Shown: positions 1-5,987, numbered from the stretch's first letter. The stretch: 6,973 nt of DNA from Elusimicrobiota bacterium (GCA_016207585.1 JACQPI010000128.1:1-6973), one strand, 5' to 3'. Notes: a model not told the origin generated them from the letters alone. A program made the numbers and translations.

Positions 1-25
1 CTATAAACTATAAATTATCAAGGAA

Positions 26-53
26 CAAAAGTGTCCTGTGTCAAAAGTGTCCT
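26..53. repeat. Pair of 12-bp direct repeats in AT-rich left edge
   Basis: CAAAAGTGTCCT occurs at 26-37 and again, identical, at 42-53. A decayed third copy (CAAAAATGTT) starts at 57, giving a period of about 15-16 bp. The first 14 bases are also a tandem CTATAAA pair. The stretch 1-70 is clearly more AT-rich than the rest of the window. Short phased repeats like this can be regulator-binding sites in front of the 96-407 gene, or the repeated subterminal motifs of an insertion sequence lying to the left. No transposase sequence is visible in the window, so neither reading is established. Confidence 0.4.
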
Positions 54-95
54 TGTCAAAAATGTTAGGATACGGCCGATCTTCGCGGCGACGCC

Positions 96-407
96 ATGAA
101 ACTAAAATATCTCCGCATGATTCGCTCCATGGGAGAGAACACGCAGCTCCGAGATAGCGGAGAATGGAGCGTGTATATCGTCCGCTGCCGAGACGCAAGC
201 TTATACACCGGAATAGCCAAGGACGCGCGCGCCCGCGTTGAAAGGCACAACACGGGCAAGGGCGCGGCCTATACGCGTACGCGCCGGCCCGTCCGCCTGC
301 TCTACGTCAAAAGCGGCCTGACCCGGTCGGAAGCCCTCATCCATGAGGCAAGAATCAAGAGGATGCCGCGCCCCAAGAAATTGGAGCTTGCGAAGATTCC
401 ATCATGA
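96..407 (+). CDS. GIY-YIG nuclease-superfamily protein (YhbQ/UvrC-like single domain)
   Basis: A small 103-residue protein that is essentially one GIY-YIG domain. The signature appears as VYIVRC (residues 26-31, replacing GIY) and LYTGI (36-40, replacing YIG), followed by the conserved Arg in the KDARARVERHN segment (R45 or R47), H51-N52, the GKGAAYTRTRRPVRLLY block (54-70), and a conserved Glu at about 84 in ALIHEARIKR. This pattern and length match the family of stand-alone GIY-YIG proteins related to E. coli YhbQ and the UvrC N-terminal domain. Those are presumed DNA-nicking enzymes, but most have no proven role. ATG 96 is the longest start; ATG 117 and ATG 129 also keep the whole domain. 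None of the three has a clear Shine-Dalgarno sequence, so the start is uncertain. Its stop overlaps the next start (ATGA, 404-407), implying co-translation with otsB. The pairing has no obvious functional logic. Confidence 0.88.
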   Translation: MKLKYLRMIRSMGENTQLRDSGEWSVYIVRCRDASLYTGIAKDARARVERHNTGKGAAYTRTRRPVRLLYVKSGLTRSEALIHEARIKRMPRPKKLELAKIPS

Positions 408-883
408 GGACGTGGAAGGATTTAAAACATACGCTGCTCAACGGCCGATGGCCCCATCAACCGCTTTTGATCGGGCTGGATTTTGACGGCACGTTGTCGC
501 CCCTCGTCCATAAACCCGCTCTCGCCCGCCTTCCCGCCGATATTCGCCGGCTCCTGCGGCGCTTGGCACGCGGCTCCGGAATAGGAGTGGCGATCGTCAG
601 CGGCCGGAGCCTGGAAGACATCACGGCGCGCGTCGGAATGCGGGGGATTTACTACTCGGGGAACCATGGCCTGGAGATTCGAAGCCCCCGGGCCGTCTGG
701 CGGCATCCAAAAACCGCCAAGGCCTCCCGCGACATCCGGCGCTTGAACGGAATATTATCCCCAGCGCTCAAGAGCTTTCCAGGAACGCTCATTGAGAACA
801 AAGGCCCTACGCTCAGCATCCATTATCGCGGGACGGCCTCGGGGAAAACAGCCGCGAACACGTGCGGAATAACTTCCTTCTGA
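404..883 (+). CDS. otsB: Trehalose-6-phosphate phosphatase OtsB, C-terminally truncated (likely pseudogene)
   Basis: The N-terminal part is a HAD-superfamily trehalose-6-phosphate phosphatase, which hydrolyses trehalose-6-phosphate to trehalose in the cytoplasm. Motif I is LIGLDFDGTLSP, with the nucleophile and acid/base aspartates at D26 and D28. Motif II is VSGRSL (65-70). The family-typical YYSGNHGLEI (83-92) and IENKGPTLSIHYR (130-142) follow. The family is normally about 230-270 residues. Here the frame stops at residue 159, and everything after about 145 lacks family character. The cap domain remainder, the motif III lysine and the C-terminal DDxTDE-type metal-binding motif are missing, so activity is unlikely. 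The sequence right after the break continues in another frame as a glycosyltransferase C-terminus, which points to a deletion or a mis-assembly rather than a point nonsense mutation. The start is fixed by the ATGA overlap with the preceding gene. Confidence 0.85.
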   Translation: MRTWKDLKHTLLNGRWPHQPLLIGLDFDGTLSPLVHKPALARLPADIRRLLRRLARGSGIGVAIVSGRSLEDITARVGMRGIYYSGNHGLEIRSPRAVWRHPKTAKASRDIRRLNGILSPALKSFPGTLIENKGPTLSIHYRGTASGKTAANTCGITSF

Positions 884-957
884 CTCGCCACCTGCGCGAC
901 TACATGCTTCTATTCTTGTTTGCCGAGAACCGGGACGCGGATTTCATCCGGCTCTAA
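841..957 (+). pseudogene. 3' remnant of a GT4 trehalose synthase (TreT-like), joined to truncated otsB
   Basis: Reading codons from 841 to the TAA at 955-957, in a frame different from otsB, gives about 38 residues with strong protein character. The core is REHVRNNFLLTRHLRDYM. This resembles the extreme C-terminus of GT4-family trehalose glycosyltransferring synthases (TreT), which make trehalose from NDP-glucose and glucose and typically end in a V(R)xNFxxTxxxxxYL segment. No start codon or nucleotide-binding region is present, so it is only a tail. The family-like sequence begins at about 841, where the OtsB-like sequence fades, placing a junction near 830-845. A gene order otsB-treT that lost the 3' part of the first and the 5' part of the second would explain it. 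The assignment rests on a short motif recognised from memory; another GT4 enzyme is possible. Confidence 0.55.
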
Positions 958-960
958 GGG

Positions 961-3186
961 TCAGGAACTCCTGGAGGCCGGCAGGCGTATCGCCGTGAGC
1001 TCTTCAATGAGACGCGCCGCCCAAAAATAGATGTTCTGCTCTTTGAGCCGGCCGCGGAGGTTCGCCATGCGCCTCGTCTGCTCCTCCGGAGCCATTTCGA
1101 TCGCGGCGCGGATGGCGTCGGCCGTCCGGCCCGTATCGTAAGGGTTTACGATGACGGCGTCGCGCATTTCCCACGCCGCCCCGGTGAAGCGGCTCAGGAT
1201 CAGGACGCCGGATTCGTCGGCGCGGGACGCTACGAACTCCTTGGCGACCAGGTTCATCCCATCCGCCAAGGAAGTCACCATGCAAAAATCGGCGGCCCGG
1301 TAGAACGGTTCGATCTCCGCGTGGCTGTGGTGCGTGTTCAAAAGGACGATCGGGCGGTAGTCCTTGCCTTTGAATTTCTGGTTTATGCGCTCCGCCTCCA
1401 ACTCCACCTCGGTCATATGGTCCTGATAGCGCTTGATCCGCGTCCGGCTGGGAGCGCCCAGCTCCACGAAAACGACCCGGCCCGCGTAGACCGGATACCT
1501 CTCGAGGAATCGCTCGATCGCCCGAAACCTTTCCACGATTCCCTTCGTGTAATCGACGCGGTCCACCCCGACGCCGAGGATCGGGGCCTTGACGCCGAGA
1601 TTCTGCAGCAGGCGCCCCTTGTCCGGCAAGTCCTTTAATGGAACCGCTGGATCCGGGAAGGCGATGCTGATGGGCAGCGGCTTGACCAGCGTCATGTGGC
1701 CTCGCCTCTGCACGGCGAAACGTTCCCAATCGATGCGGGACTCCAGAGTGCGGTCGACCGTTTCCAAGAAATTGTTGCAGTGGAACTGGATATGGAAACC
1801 GACCAGGTCGGCTCCCAACATGCCGTCCAACAACTCCCTCTGCCAGGGACAAATCCCGAAAGCCTCGGGATTCGGCCACGGGATGTGCCAAAACAGGGCG
1901 ACGCGCGCGTCCGGGCGGCGCTGCTTGATCAATCGCGGCAGGAGAGCGAAATGATAATCCTGCACGAGCACGCAGGGCTCCTCGGTTCCCCGCAGCTCCT
2001 CGGCTAGAGCCTCGGCGAACTTTTCGTTGGCCGCCTGGTAGTGCCGCCAATCCTCCTCTCGAAAGATCGGGCGGGTGTGGGCGATATGGCACAGCGGCCA
2101 CAACCCCTCGTTGGAGAAGCCGTAGTAGTAGCCGGCCTCCTCCTCCGAGCTCAGCCATACGCGCTTGAGGGTGTATTGAGGCTCATCGGGAGGAACCGCA
2201 ATCCTATCATGCTCGTCCACGGTTTCGCGGTCCGCGTCGCCGGCCCCGTGGCCGATCCACATGCCTCCACAAGCCCTCAGGATCGGCTCGATGCCGGTCA
2301 CCAGGCCGCTGGCCGGAACGATCACCTGGATCTTTTTACCCTGTCGGACATGCATATAGGGTTCCCTGTTGGCGACGACGAACAGCGGGCGCCCTCCCAA
2401 TTTTTCCTTGACGTACTCCTTGAGTCGCTCGGCGGTCCAGAGCGACTGGGCGCGTTGGCGCAGCCTCGCCTCTTCCTCGGCCGCCGCGCGCGCCGAGGCA
2501 AGACTCCGCACCAACTGGTTCGCCTCCGAGGCAAGAGGCGCCAAGATGCCGCCCGGAGCGGAAAGAATATCCACCGTTTCTCCGGCTCGGATCTGTTTCA
2601 TCCAACGGGCCATTTGATCGATGGGCGCCAGGATGTTCCAACGGATGATCAAAAGGCTCACCAGGGAGATGAGAAGAGCATGCAGCAATAGCCGGAAGAA
2701 ATTGTGCCACCCCATCTCCCACAACCTGGCCTGAATGAAGGACGCGTCGCGTATGATCGTCAGGACCCCGAGAATCTGCCCATCCGACCGTATCGGAACC
2801 GCATAGAGGTGTCTTGTCTCCAACATCTTGGAGGCCGGCGCGGCGCTGCCCAACGCCGAGTGGACCAGAGGCCGCGCCCAATCGAGCTCCGGCGCCGTCG
2901 CCGGAAAAGAAGCCAGGGAATTCCCGCCCGCATCGTAGACCGCCAAGGCGATCAGCCCTTCGCGGCCGCCGTACTTTCCTACGACGCGCTCCAGTTTCCG
3001 GCGGTTGGGAGCGGACAAAGCCGCGGAATCGACCTCCTCGAATCTTCCCGCCAAGATCGCCCCCCGACGATCCAGATCCTGGCGCAGCTTGTCTTTTTCG
3101 CTGCGGATCTGGAAATAGGTGGAGATCGCCACGACCATCGAGGCTGCCAGGACAAGCGCGGCGATGAAGCGGAAAGTGATGCGCAT
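961..3186 (-). CDS. otsA: Membrane-anchored trehalose-6-phosphate synthase (GT20) with N-terminal periplasmic and HAMP modules
   Basis: A 741-residue protein that should transfer glucose from a nucleotide sugar to glucose-6-phosphate, giving trehalose-6-phosphate. Residues about 5-23 form a first membrane helix. About 27-158 are predicted periplasmic, with a Cache-like look (ALAVYDAGG, HLYAVPIRSDGQILGVL). About 163-181 form a second helix, 182-235 a HAMP-like linker (LAPIDQMARWMKQIRAGE), and 220-262 an Ala/Glu/Arg-rich probable coiled coil. The GT20 domain spans about 266-735: NREPY (273-277), ASGLVTG (292-298), GYYYGFSNEGLWP (352-364), VQDYHFALLP (D410), FWHIPWP (H434), VDRVDYTKG (R543, K548) and LADGMNLVAKE (D642, N645, E650). 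All expected donor- and acceptor-binding residues are present. Classical OtsA is about 470 residues and soluble, so the first ~260 are extra. The frame is open back to 3387, but that part lies inside the antiporter gene. ATG 3186 begins 2 nt after the antiporter stop and directly starts the membrane helix. Glucosylglycerol-phosphate synthase is the main alternative for the GT20 part. Confidence 0.9.
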   Translation of the reverse strand: MRITFRFIAALVLAASMVVAISTYFQIRSEKDKLRQDLDRRGAILAGRFEEVDSAALSAPNRRKLERVVGKYGGREGLIALAVYDAGGNSLASFPATAPELDWARPLVHSALGSAAPASKMLETRHLYAVPIRSDGQILGVLTIIRDASFIQARLWEMGWHNFFRLLLHALLISLVSLLIIRWNILAPIDQMARWMKQIRAGETVDILSAPGGILAPLASEANQLVRSLASARAAAEEEARLRQRAQSLWTAERLKEYVKEKLGGRPLFVVANREPYMHVRQGKKIQVIVPASGLVTGIEPILRACGGMWIGHGAGDADRETVDEHDRIAVPPDEPQYTLKRVWLSSEEEAGYYYGFSNEGLWPLCHIAHTRPIFREEDWRHYQAANEKFAEALAEELRGTEEPCVLVQDYHFALLPRLIKQRRPDARVALFWHIPWPNPEAFGICPWQRELLDGMLGADLVGFHIQFHCNNFLETVDRTLESRIDWERFAVQRRGHMTLVKPLPISIAFPDPAVPLKDLPDKGRLLQNLGVKAPILGVGVDRVDYTKGIVERFRAIERFLERYPVYAGRVVFVELGAPSRTRIKRYQDHMTEVELEAERINQKFKGKDYRPIVLLNTHHSHAEIEPFYRAADFCMVTSLADGMNLVAKEFVASRADESGVLILSRFTGAAWEMRDAVIVNPYDTGRTADAIRAAIEMAPEEQTRRMANLRGRLKEQNIYFWAARLIEELTAIRLPASRSS

Positions 3187-3188
3187 AG

Positions 3189-4358
3189 CTATGAGAACGC
3201 TCTTCGGAGCAACGGCGGCGCCAGGAAGGTGGTCACGACGACCATTCCCACGACCGCGGCGTACAATGAGAACCCGATCATGCCGGAGGCCAGCCCGATC
3301 TGGGCGAAGATGAGACCGACCTCGCCGCGAGGAATCATACCGATGCCGACCCTCCAGCGGTTCAAGCCGGAAGTTCGCACCGCCCAACCGCTTGCCAGTT
3401 TTCCTCCGACGGCCAACACCACCAACGCCGCGGCCAGACCGATCATGCCCAAGTTGCCCGGGATGAACGGATTATACTCGCTCAAGCGTACCTTGGCCCC
3501 GACCATGACGAAGAATATGGGGACGAAAACGTCCGCGAGCGGCTTCAGGGCCCCGTCGATGTCCTCGCGTTTGTCGGTACCGGCCAGAAGCGCGCCCGCG
3601 GTGAAGGCTCCGACGATCAGCGCAGTGCCCACCGCATGAGCCAAAAGCGCCAGGGCGAAAGCGAAGCAAACGGCCGAGGTAATCAGGATTCCGCGGCCGC
3701 GCATGCGCTCGACCCACCCCACCAGCGACCTGGACAGGCGCGGCCCCAGCCAGAGGGCGAGCGCCAGAAACATGACGGCCAGCAGCGCCGTGCGCGCCGC
3801 AGCGGTCCAGGCAAAAGTCCCGGACGCCGCGACAGCCTGCAGCGTCGAGAGGAGGATAATGCCGAGGATGTCATCGATGACCGCGGCGCCCAGGATGATC
3901 TGCGCCTCGGGAGTCTTGATCTTTCCCATATCGGAGAGCACTCGGGCCGTGATACCGACGCTGGTCGCGGTCAAGGCCGCCCCGACGAAAACCCCCTCCA
4001 TCCCGCCGCGCCCCGACAGGGCCATGATCCCGTACCCGAGGGCGAAGGGGACCAGCATCCCGACGCAAGCGACGGCCAACGAAACCGGCCCCACCCGCAG
4101 CAACTCGGACAAATCGCTGTTGATGCCCGTCTCGAACAAGAGCAGGATCACGCCGAACTCGGCCATGAGCGTCAACGCAGGGTCATTCGGGTGGAAGAAA
4201 CTAAAAAAGCCGAAACCAAGGACCACGCCGCCCAAAAGCTCGCCGAGGACCGCGGGTTGCCCCCAGCGCTCGGCCGCTTCGCCGAAAATCCTGGCGCTCA
4301 GCAGTATCGTCAGGAGGTTCGCCAGGAATACGACTATATTCGCTTCATGCATGGTCAT
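3189..4358 (-). CDS. CPA2-family cation:proton antiporter (KefB/NapA-like, transport domain only)
   Basis: A 389-residue, very hydrophobic protein with about 12-13 membrane helices spanning the whole length, matching the Na_H_Exchanger fold. Diagnostic motifs are GELLGGVVLG (39-48), GVILLLFETGINSDL (69-83), LTATSVGITARVL (129-141), the ion-binding pair in AAVIDDILGI (D162-D163), and GMIPRGEVGLI (340-350). Paired aspartates are typical of electrogenic CPA2 exchangers such as NapA, so Na+ (or K+)/H+ exchange at the inner membrane is the likely role. There is no C-terminal TrkA-N/RCK domain, so it is not a complete Kef system. ATG 4358 is the earliest possible start because an in-frame TGA lies at 4364-4362. 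ATG 4352 is an alternative. The AGGAGG at 4381-4376 is 17 nt from ATG 4358, which is long, and it is buried in a terminator hairpin. otsA follows 2 nt downstream, indicating an ion/osmolyte operon. Confidence 0.92.
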   Translation of the reverse strand: MTMHEANIVVFLANLLTILLSARIFGEAAERWGQPAVLGELLGGVVLGFGFFSFFHPNDPALTLMAEFGVILLLFETGINSDLSELLRVGPVSLAVACVGMLVPFALGYGIMALSGRGGMEGVFVGAALTATSVGITARVLSDMGKIKTPEAQIILGAAVIDDILGIILLSTLQAVAASGTFAWTAAARTALLAVMFLALALWLGPRLSRSLVGWVERMRGRGILITSAVCFAFALALLAHAVGTALIVGAFTAGALLAGTDKREDIDGALKPLADVFVPIFFVMVGAKVRLSEYNPFIPGNLGMIGLAAALVVLAVGGKLASGWAVRTSGLNRWRVGIGMIPRGEVGLIFAQIGLASGMIGFSLYAAVVGMVVVTTFLAPPLLRRAFS

Positions 4359-4365
4359 GGATCAT

Positions 4366-4399
4366 AAAAAAACCGCCTCCTGCGCGCGCAGGATGGCGG
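4366..4399 (-). terminator. Intrinsic terminator in antiporter leader, sequestering the Shine-Dalgarno sequence
   Basis: On the minus strand, CCGCC (4399-4395), a bulged A, and TCCTGC (4393-4388) pair perfectly with GCAGGA (4383-4378) and GGCGG (4377-4373) around a GCGC loop. Seven T residues (4372-4366) follow directly. Eleven base pairs, mostly G-C, plus a U-tract is a textbook intrinsic terminator. It ends 7 nt before ATG 4358 and about 250 nt after the upstream gene's stop, so it is better placed to attenuate the antiporter than simply to end the upstream transcript. AGGAGG (4381-4376) lies in the 3' arm, so the same fold would also block ribosome binding. Confidence 0.85.
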
Positions 4400-4440
4400 C
4401 CCGGCCACCCGAGTCTCCTCCGGGAAACGACCCCCCGGAC
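4366..4440 (-). promoter_or_regulatory. Putative riboswitch-like leader with mutually exclusive helices upstream of antiporter-otsA operon
   Basis: Four helices on the minus strand share arms in a chain. H1 is TCCGGG (4439-4434) with CCCGGA (4424-4419). H2 is CCC-G-GAG (4424-4418) closing a GAGA tetraloop with CTCGGG (4413-4408). The antiterminator is GGTGGC (4409-4404) with GCCGCC (4400-4395, one G-U pair). The terminator uses CCGCC (4399-4395) with GGCGG (4377-4373). H1 excludes H2, H2 partly excludes the antiterminator, and the antiterminator excludes the terminator. H1 plus antiterminator would therefore be ON, and H2 plus terminator OFF. The pairing is directly visible; the switching is inferred, and GC-rich DNA produces some such pairing by chance. 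The downstream antiporter suggests an ion or a second messenger as the signal. I do not recognise the class; the aptamer may extend upstream of 4440. Confidence 0.5.
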
Positions 4441-4649
4441 CCGTTGTTTCTCCGCCTATTGGACAATTTTTAGGCCGGCCGCTTCAATACTCAGACTTTG
4501 AGGAAACGGGGCGGTAGTCCTTTTTGCAATTTCCTATGAGATGCCAAAATGGCACGTCATACAGAATGACCTCCCGGAGTATCGACACCCGCCGTTTGTC
4601 CGAGTGGAACCGCGACTTCACCCCTGGGCAAAGATTGAGTGGAATCGAA
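4441..4649 (-). other. Intergenic region between symporter stop and antiporter leader
   Basis: No convincing gene or symporter terminator is seen here. Features noted: a small palindrome TGCCA-AAA-TGGCA at 4542-4554; the 8-mer GAGTGGAA (plus strand) at 4602-4609 and 4637-4644; and a minus-strand 8-codon ORF (4560-4534, MTCHFGIS) with GGGAGG 9 nt upstream (4575-4570). A promoter for the antiporter operon should lie here on the minus strand, but I see no clear -35/-10 pair. The AT-rich patch around 4460-4490 is the best place to look. Confidence 0.4.
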
Positions 4650-5918
4650 TCAGAGCTTCGGGACGGGGTGCAGGCGGCGATGTTCCGATCCGGACACCAG
4701 CACGGAAATCAGAAGATCCCCCGTGACATTTAAGACGGTGCGGCACATGTCCAGGAAGCGGTCTATTCCCAGGATGAGCAATACCCCTTCCGCCGGAACG
4801 CCGATCGAGGCCAGGATCGCCACCAACATCGGCAGGGAAGCTCCCGGCGCCCCCGCCGTGCCGATCCCCCCCAAAATCGCCATCAGGAGCACCGTGAATT
4901 TCTGGGCCAAGGTCAGCTCGATGCCGAAGCATTGAGCCAAAAAAAGAGCCGTCACGCCCTCGTAGAGCGCGGTCCCGTTTTGGTTGGCGCTGGCGCCGAC
5001 CGTCAAGACAAACCGCGCGATATCGCGCGGCAAGCCGAGTTGGACTTCGCCGACCCTCAGAGCGACCGGAAGCGTGGCGATCGAGGAGCTCGTCGCGAAG
5101 GCGGTCAAGAGGGCCTCCTGAATCTTGCGAAAAAAATCAAGAGGCCTCATGGAACTGCCCAAACGCAACAGAATCGAGTAAGTCACGAATTGGTGCGCCG
5201 CCAGCGCCAAGACGACCACCCCCGCATAACCCAGGAGATTCGCCAGCAGCTCGTAGCCGAAATGGGTGGTCAAGTTGAGGATCAAGGCGGCCACTCCGTA
5301 GGGCGCCAGCTTCATGATCATCGCGATGAAGGCCATCGAGGCCTCATTGACCGATTCGAGCACCTTGAGCAGCGGCCGTGTCTTCTCCCGATCGGCCCGG
5401 ATCAATCCGACCCCGAACAGAAGGGAGAAAAACATCAGACCCAGAAAATCTCCCCCCGCCGCGGCCTTGGCCGGATTATCCGGCACCAAGGAGAGAAGTC
5501 TTTGCGTGAAGGTCAGGGACTCGGGAATCGGCGGGACGGGCAGGCCCCCGCCCCGAAGGACCTTCTCGCGCACCTCGGCGGGGAAGCCTGAGCCCGGCTT
5601 GAATATCTCGACCGCCAGAAGGCCCGTCACGACGGAAAGCGCCGTAACGAGGAGGGCGAATCCCAGCGTCTTCAAGGCAATGCGGCCCAACTTCGCGGCA
5701 TCCCCCATCTCCGCGACCCCCAAAATTAGGGAGCTGACGACCAGAGGCAGAACCGCCATCAGCAACAGGCGCAGGAAAAGCCGGCCCGCCGGCTCGGCCA
5801 CATACTCCAATAAACCTCTAACAACGGGGGGAGGATTCGCGGGCCATGCCGCGTGCAGAAGCAGGCCCGCCGCGGCCCCGAGCGCGAATCCCAGAAGAAC
5901 CCTGCGGTGCAGGTGCAT
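4650..5918 (-). CDS. Dicarboxylate/amino acid:cation symporter (DAACS, GltP/DctA-like)
   Basis: A 422-residue inner-membrane carrier of the glutamate-transporter fold, taking up dicarboxylates or acidic/neutral amino acids with cations. Early helices are VLLGFALGAAAGLLLH (7-22) and LFLRLLLMAVLPLVVSSLI (47-65). The serine-rich hairpin HP1 is AFATSSSIATLP (273-284). Helix 7 carries ANQNGTALYEG (311-321), HP2 is GGIGTAGAPGASLP (350-363), and helix 8 is GIDRFLDMCRTVLNVTGD (384-401), keeping D390, R393, T394, N397 and D401 expected for substrate and ion binding. Helix 7 has NQNGT instead of the usual NMDGT, losing an aspartate used for Na+ coordination in GltPh. ATG 5918 sits just before the first helix. 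The frame is open back to 6149, but that would overlap the divergent gene at 6079. A GGAGG lies 27 nt upstream of ATG 5918, so the exact start is uncertain. Confidence 0.9.
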   Translation of the reverse strand: MHLHRRVLLGFALGAAAGLLLHAAWPANPPPVVRGLLEYVAEPAGRLFLRLLLMAVLPLVVSSLILGVAEMGDAAKLGRIALKTLGFALLVTALSVVTGLLAVEIFKPGSGFPAEVREKVLRGGGLPVPPIPESLTFTQRLLSLVPDNPAKAAAGGDFLGLMFFSLLFGVGLIRADREKTRPLLKVLESVNEASMAFIAMIMKLAPYGVAALILNLTTHFGYELLANLLGYAGVVVLALAAHQFVTYSILLRLGSSMRPLDFFRKIQEALLTAFATSSSIATLPVALRVGEVQLGLPRDIARFVLTVGASANQNGTALYEGVTALFLAQCFGIELTLAQKFTVLLMAILGGIGTAGAPGASLPMLVAILASIGVPAEGVLLILGIDRFLDMCRTVLNVTGDLLISVLVSGSEHRRLHPVPKL

Positions 5919-5987
5919 GGGTAGCGAGCTGGATTTTACAATAAGGCCTCCGAAGACAATAGAGGGCTTCCGATCTGCATAGAACCG

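Noticed and set aside
1004..2158. Long second minus-strand frame inside otsA (384 residues) and several plus-strand frames across otsA and the antiporter
   Set aside because: They are Gly/Arg/Pro-rich shadow frames typical of GC-rich coding DNA. The otsA and antiporter frames carry full family motifs.
3187..3387. N-terminal extension of OtsA to 808 residues (start at 3387)
   Set aside because: The extra 67 residues lie entirely inside the antiporter's 3' coding region, are Arg-rich and unlike a protein N-terminus. ATG 3186 follows the antiporter stop by 2 nt and begins a clean membrane helix.
4524..4554. Sigma54-type promoter (TGGCAT ... TTGCA, minus strand)
   Set aside because: The two elements are about 11 nt apart rather than the required 5 between TGGCAC and TTGC.
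4534..4575. Minus-strand 8-codon ORF (MTCHFGIS) with a good Shine-Dalgarno as a leader peptide
   Set aside because: There is no run of regulatory codons and no hairpin directly coupled to it, and such short ORFs are common by chance. Noted only in the intergenic entry.
4399..4649. Terminator at 4399-4366 as a simple end of the symporter transcript
   Set aside because: It lies about 250 nt past the symporter stop, directly against the antiporter start, and contains that gene's Shine-Dalgarno. An attenuator role fits better, although it could do both.
4524..4733. Plus-strand small ORFs in the symporter-antiporter gap (4524-4733 and 4541-4726)
   Set aside because: They run into the symporter's coding sequence in antisense, lack a ribosome-binding site and have low-complexity, unrecognisable translations.
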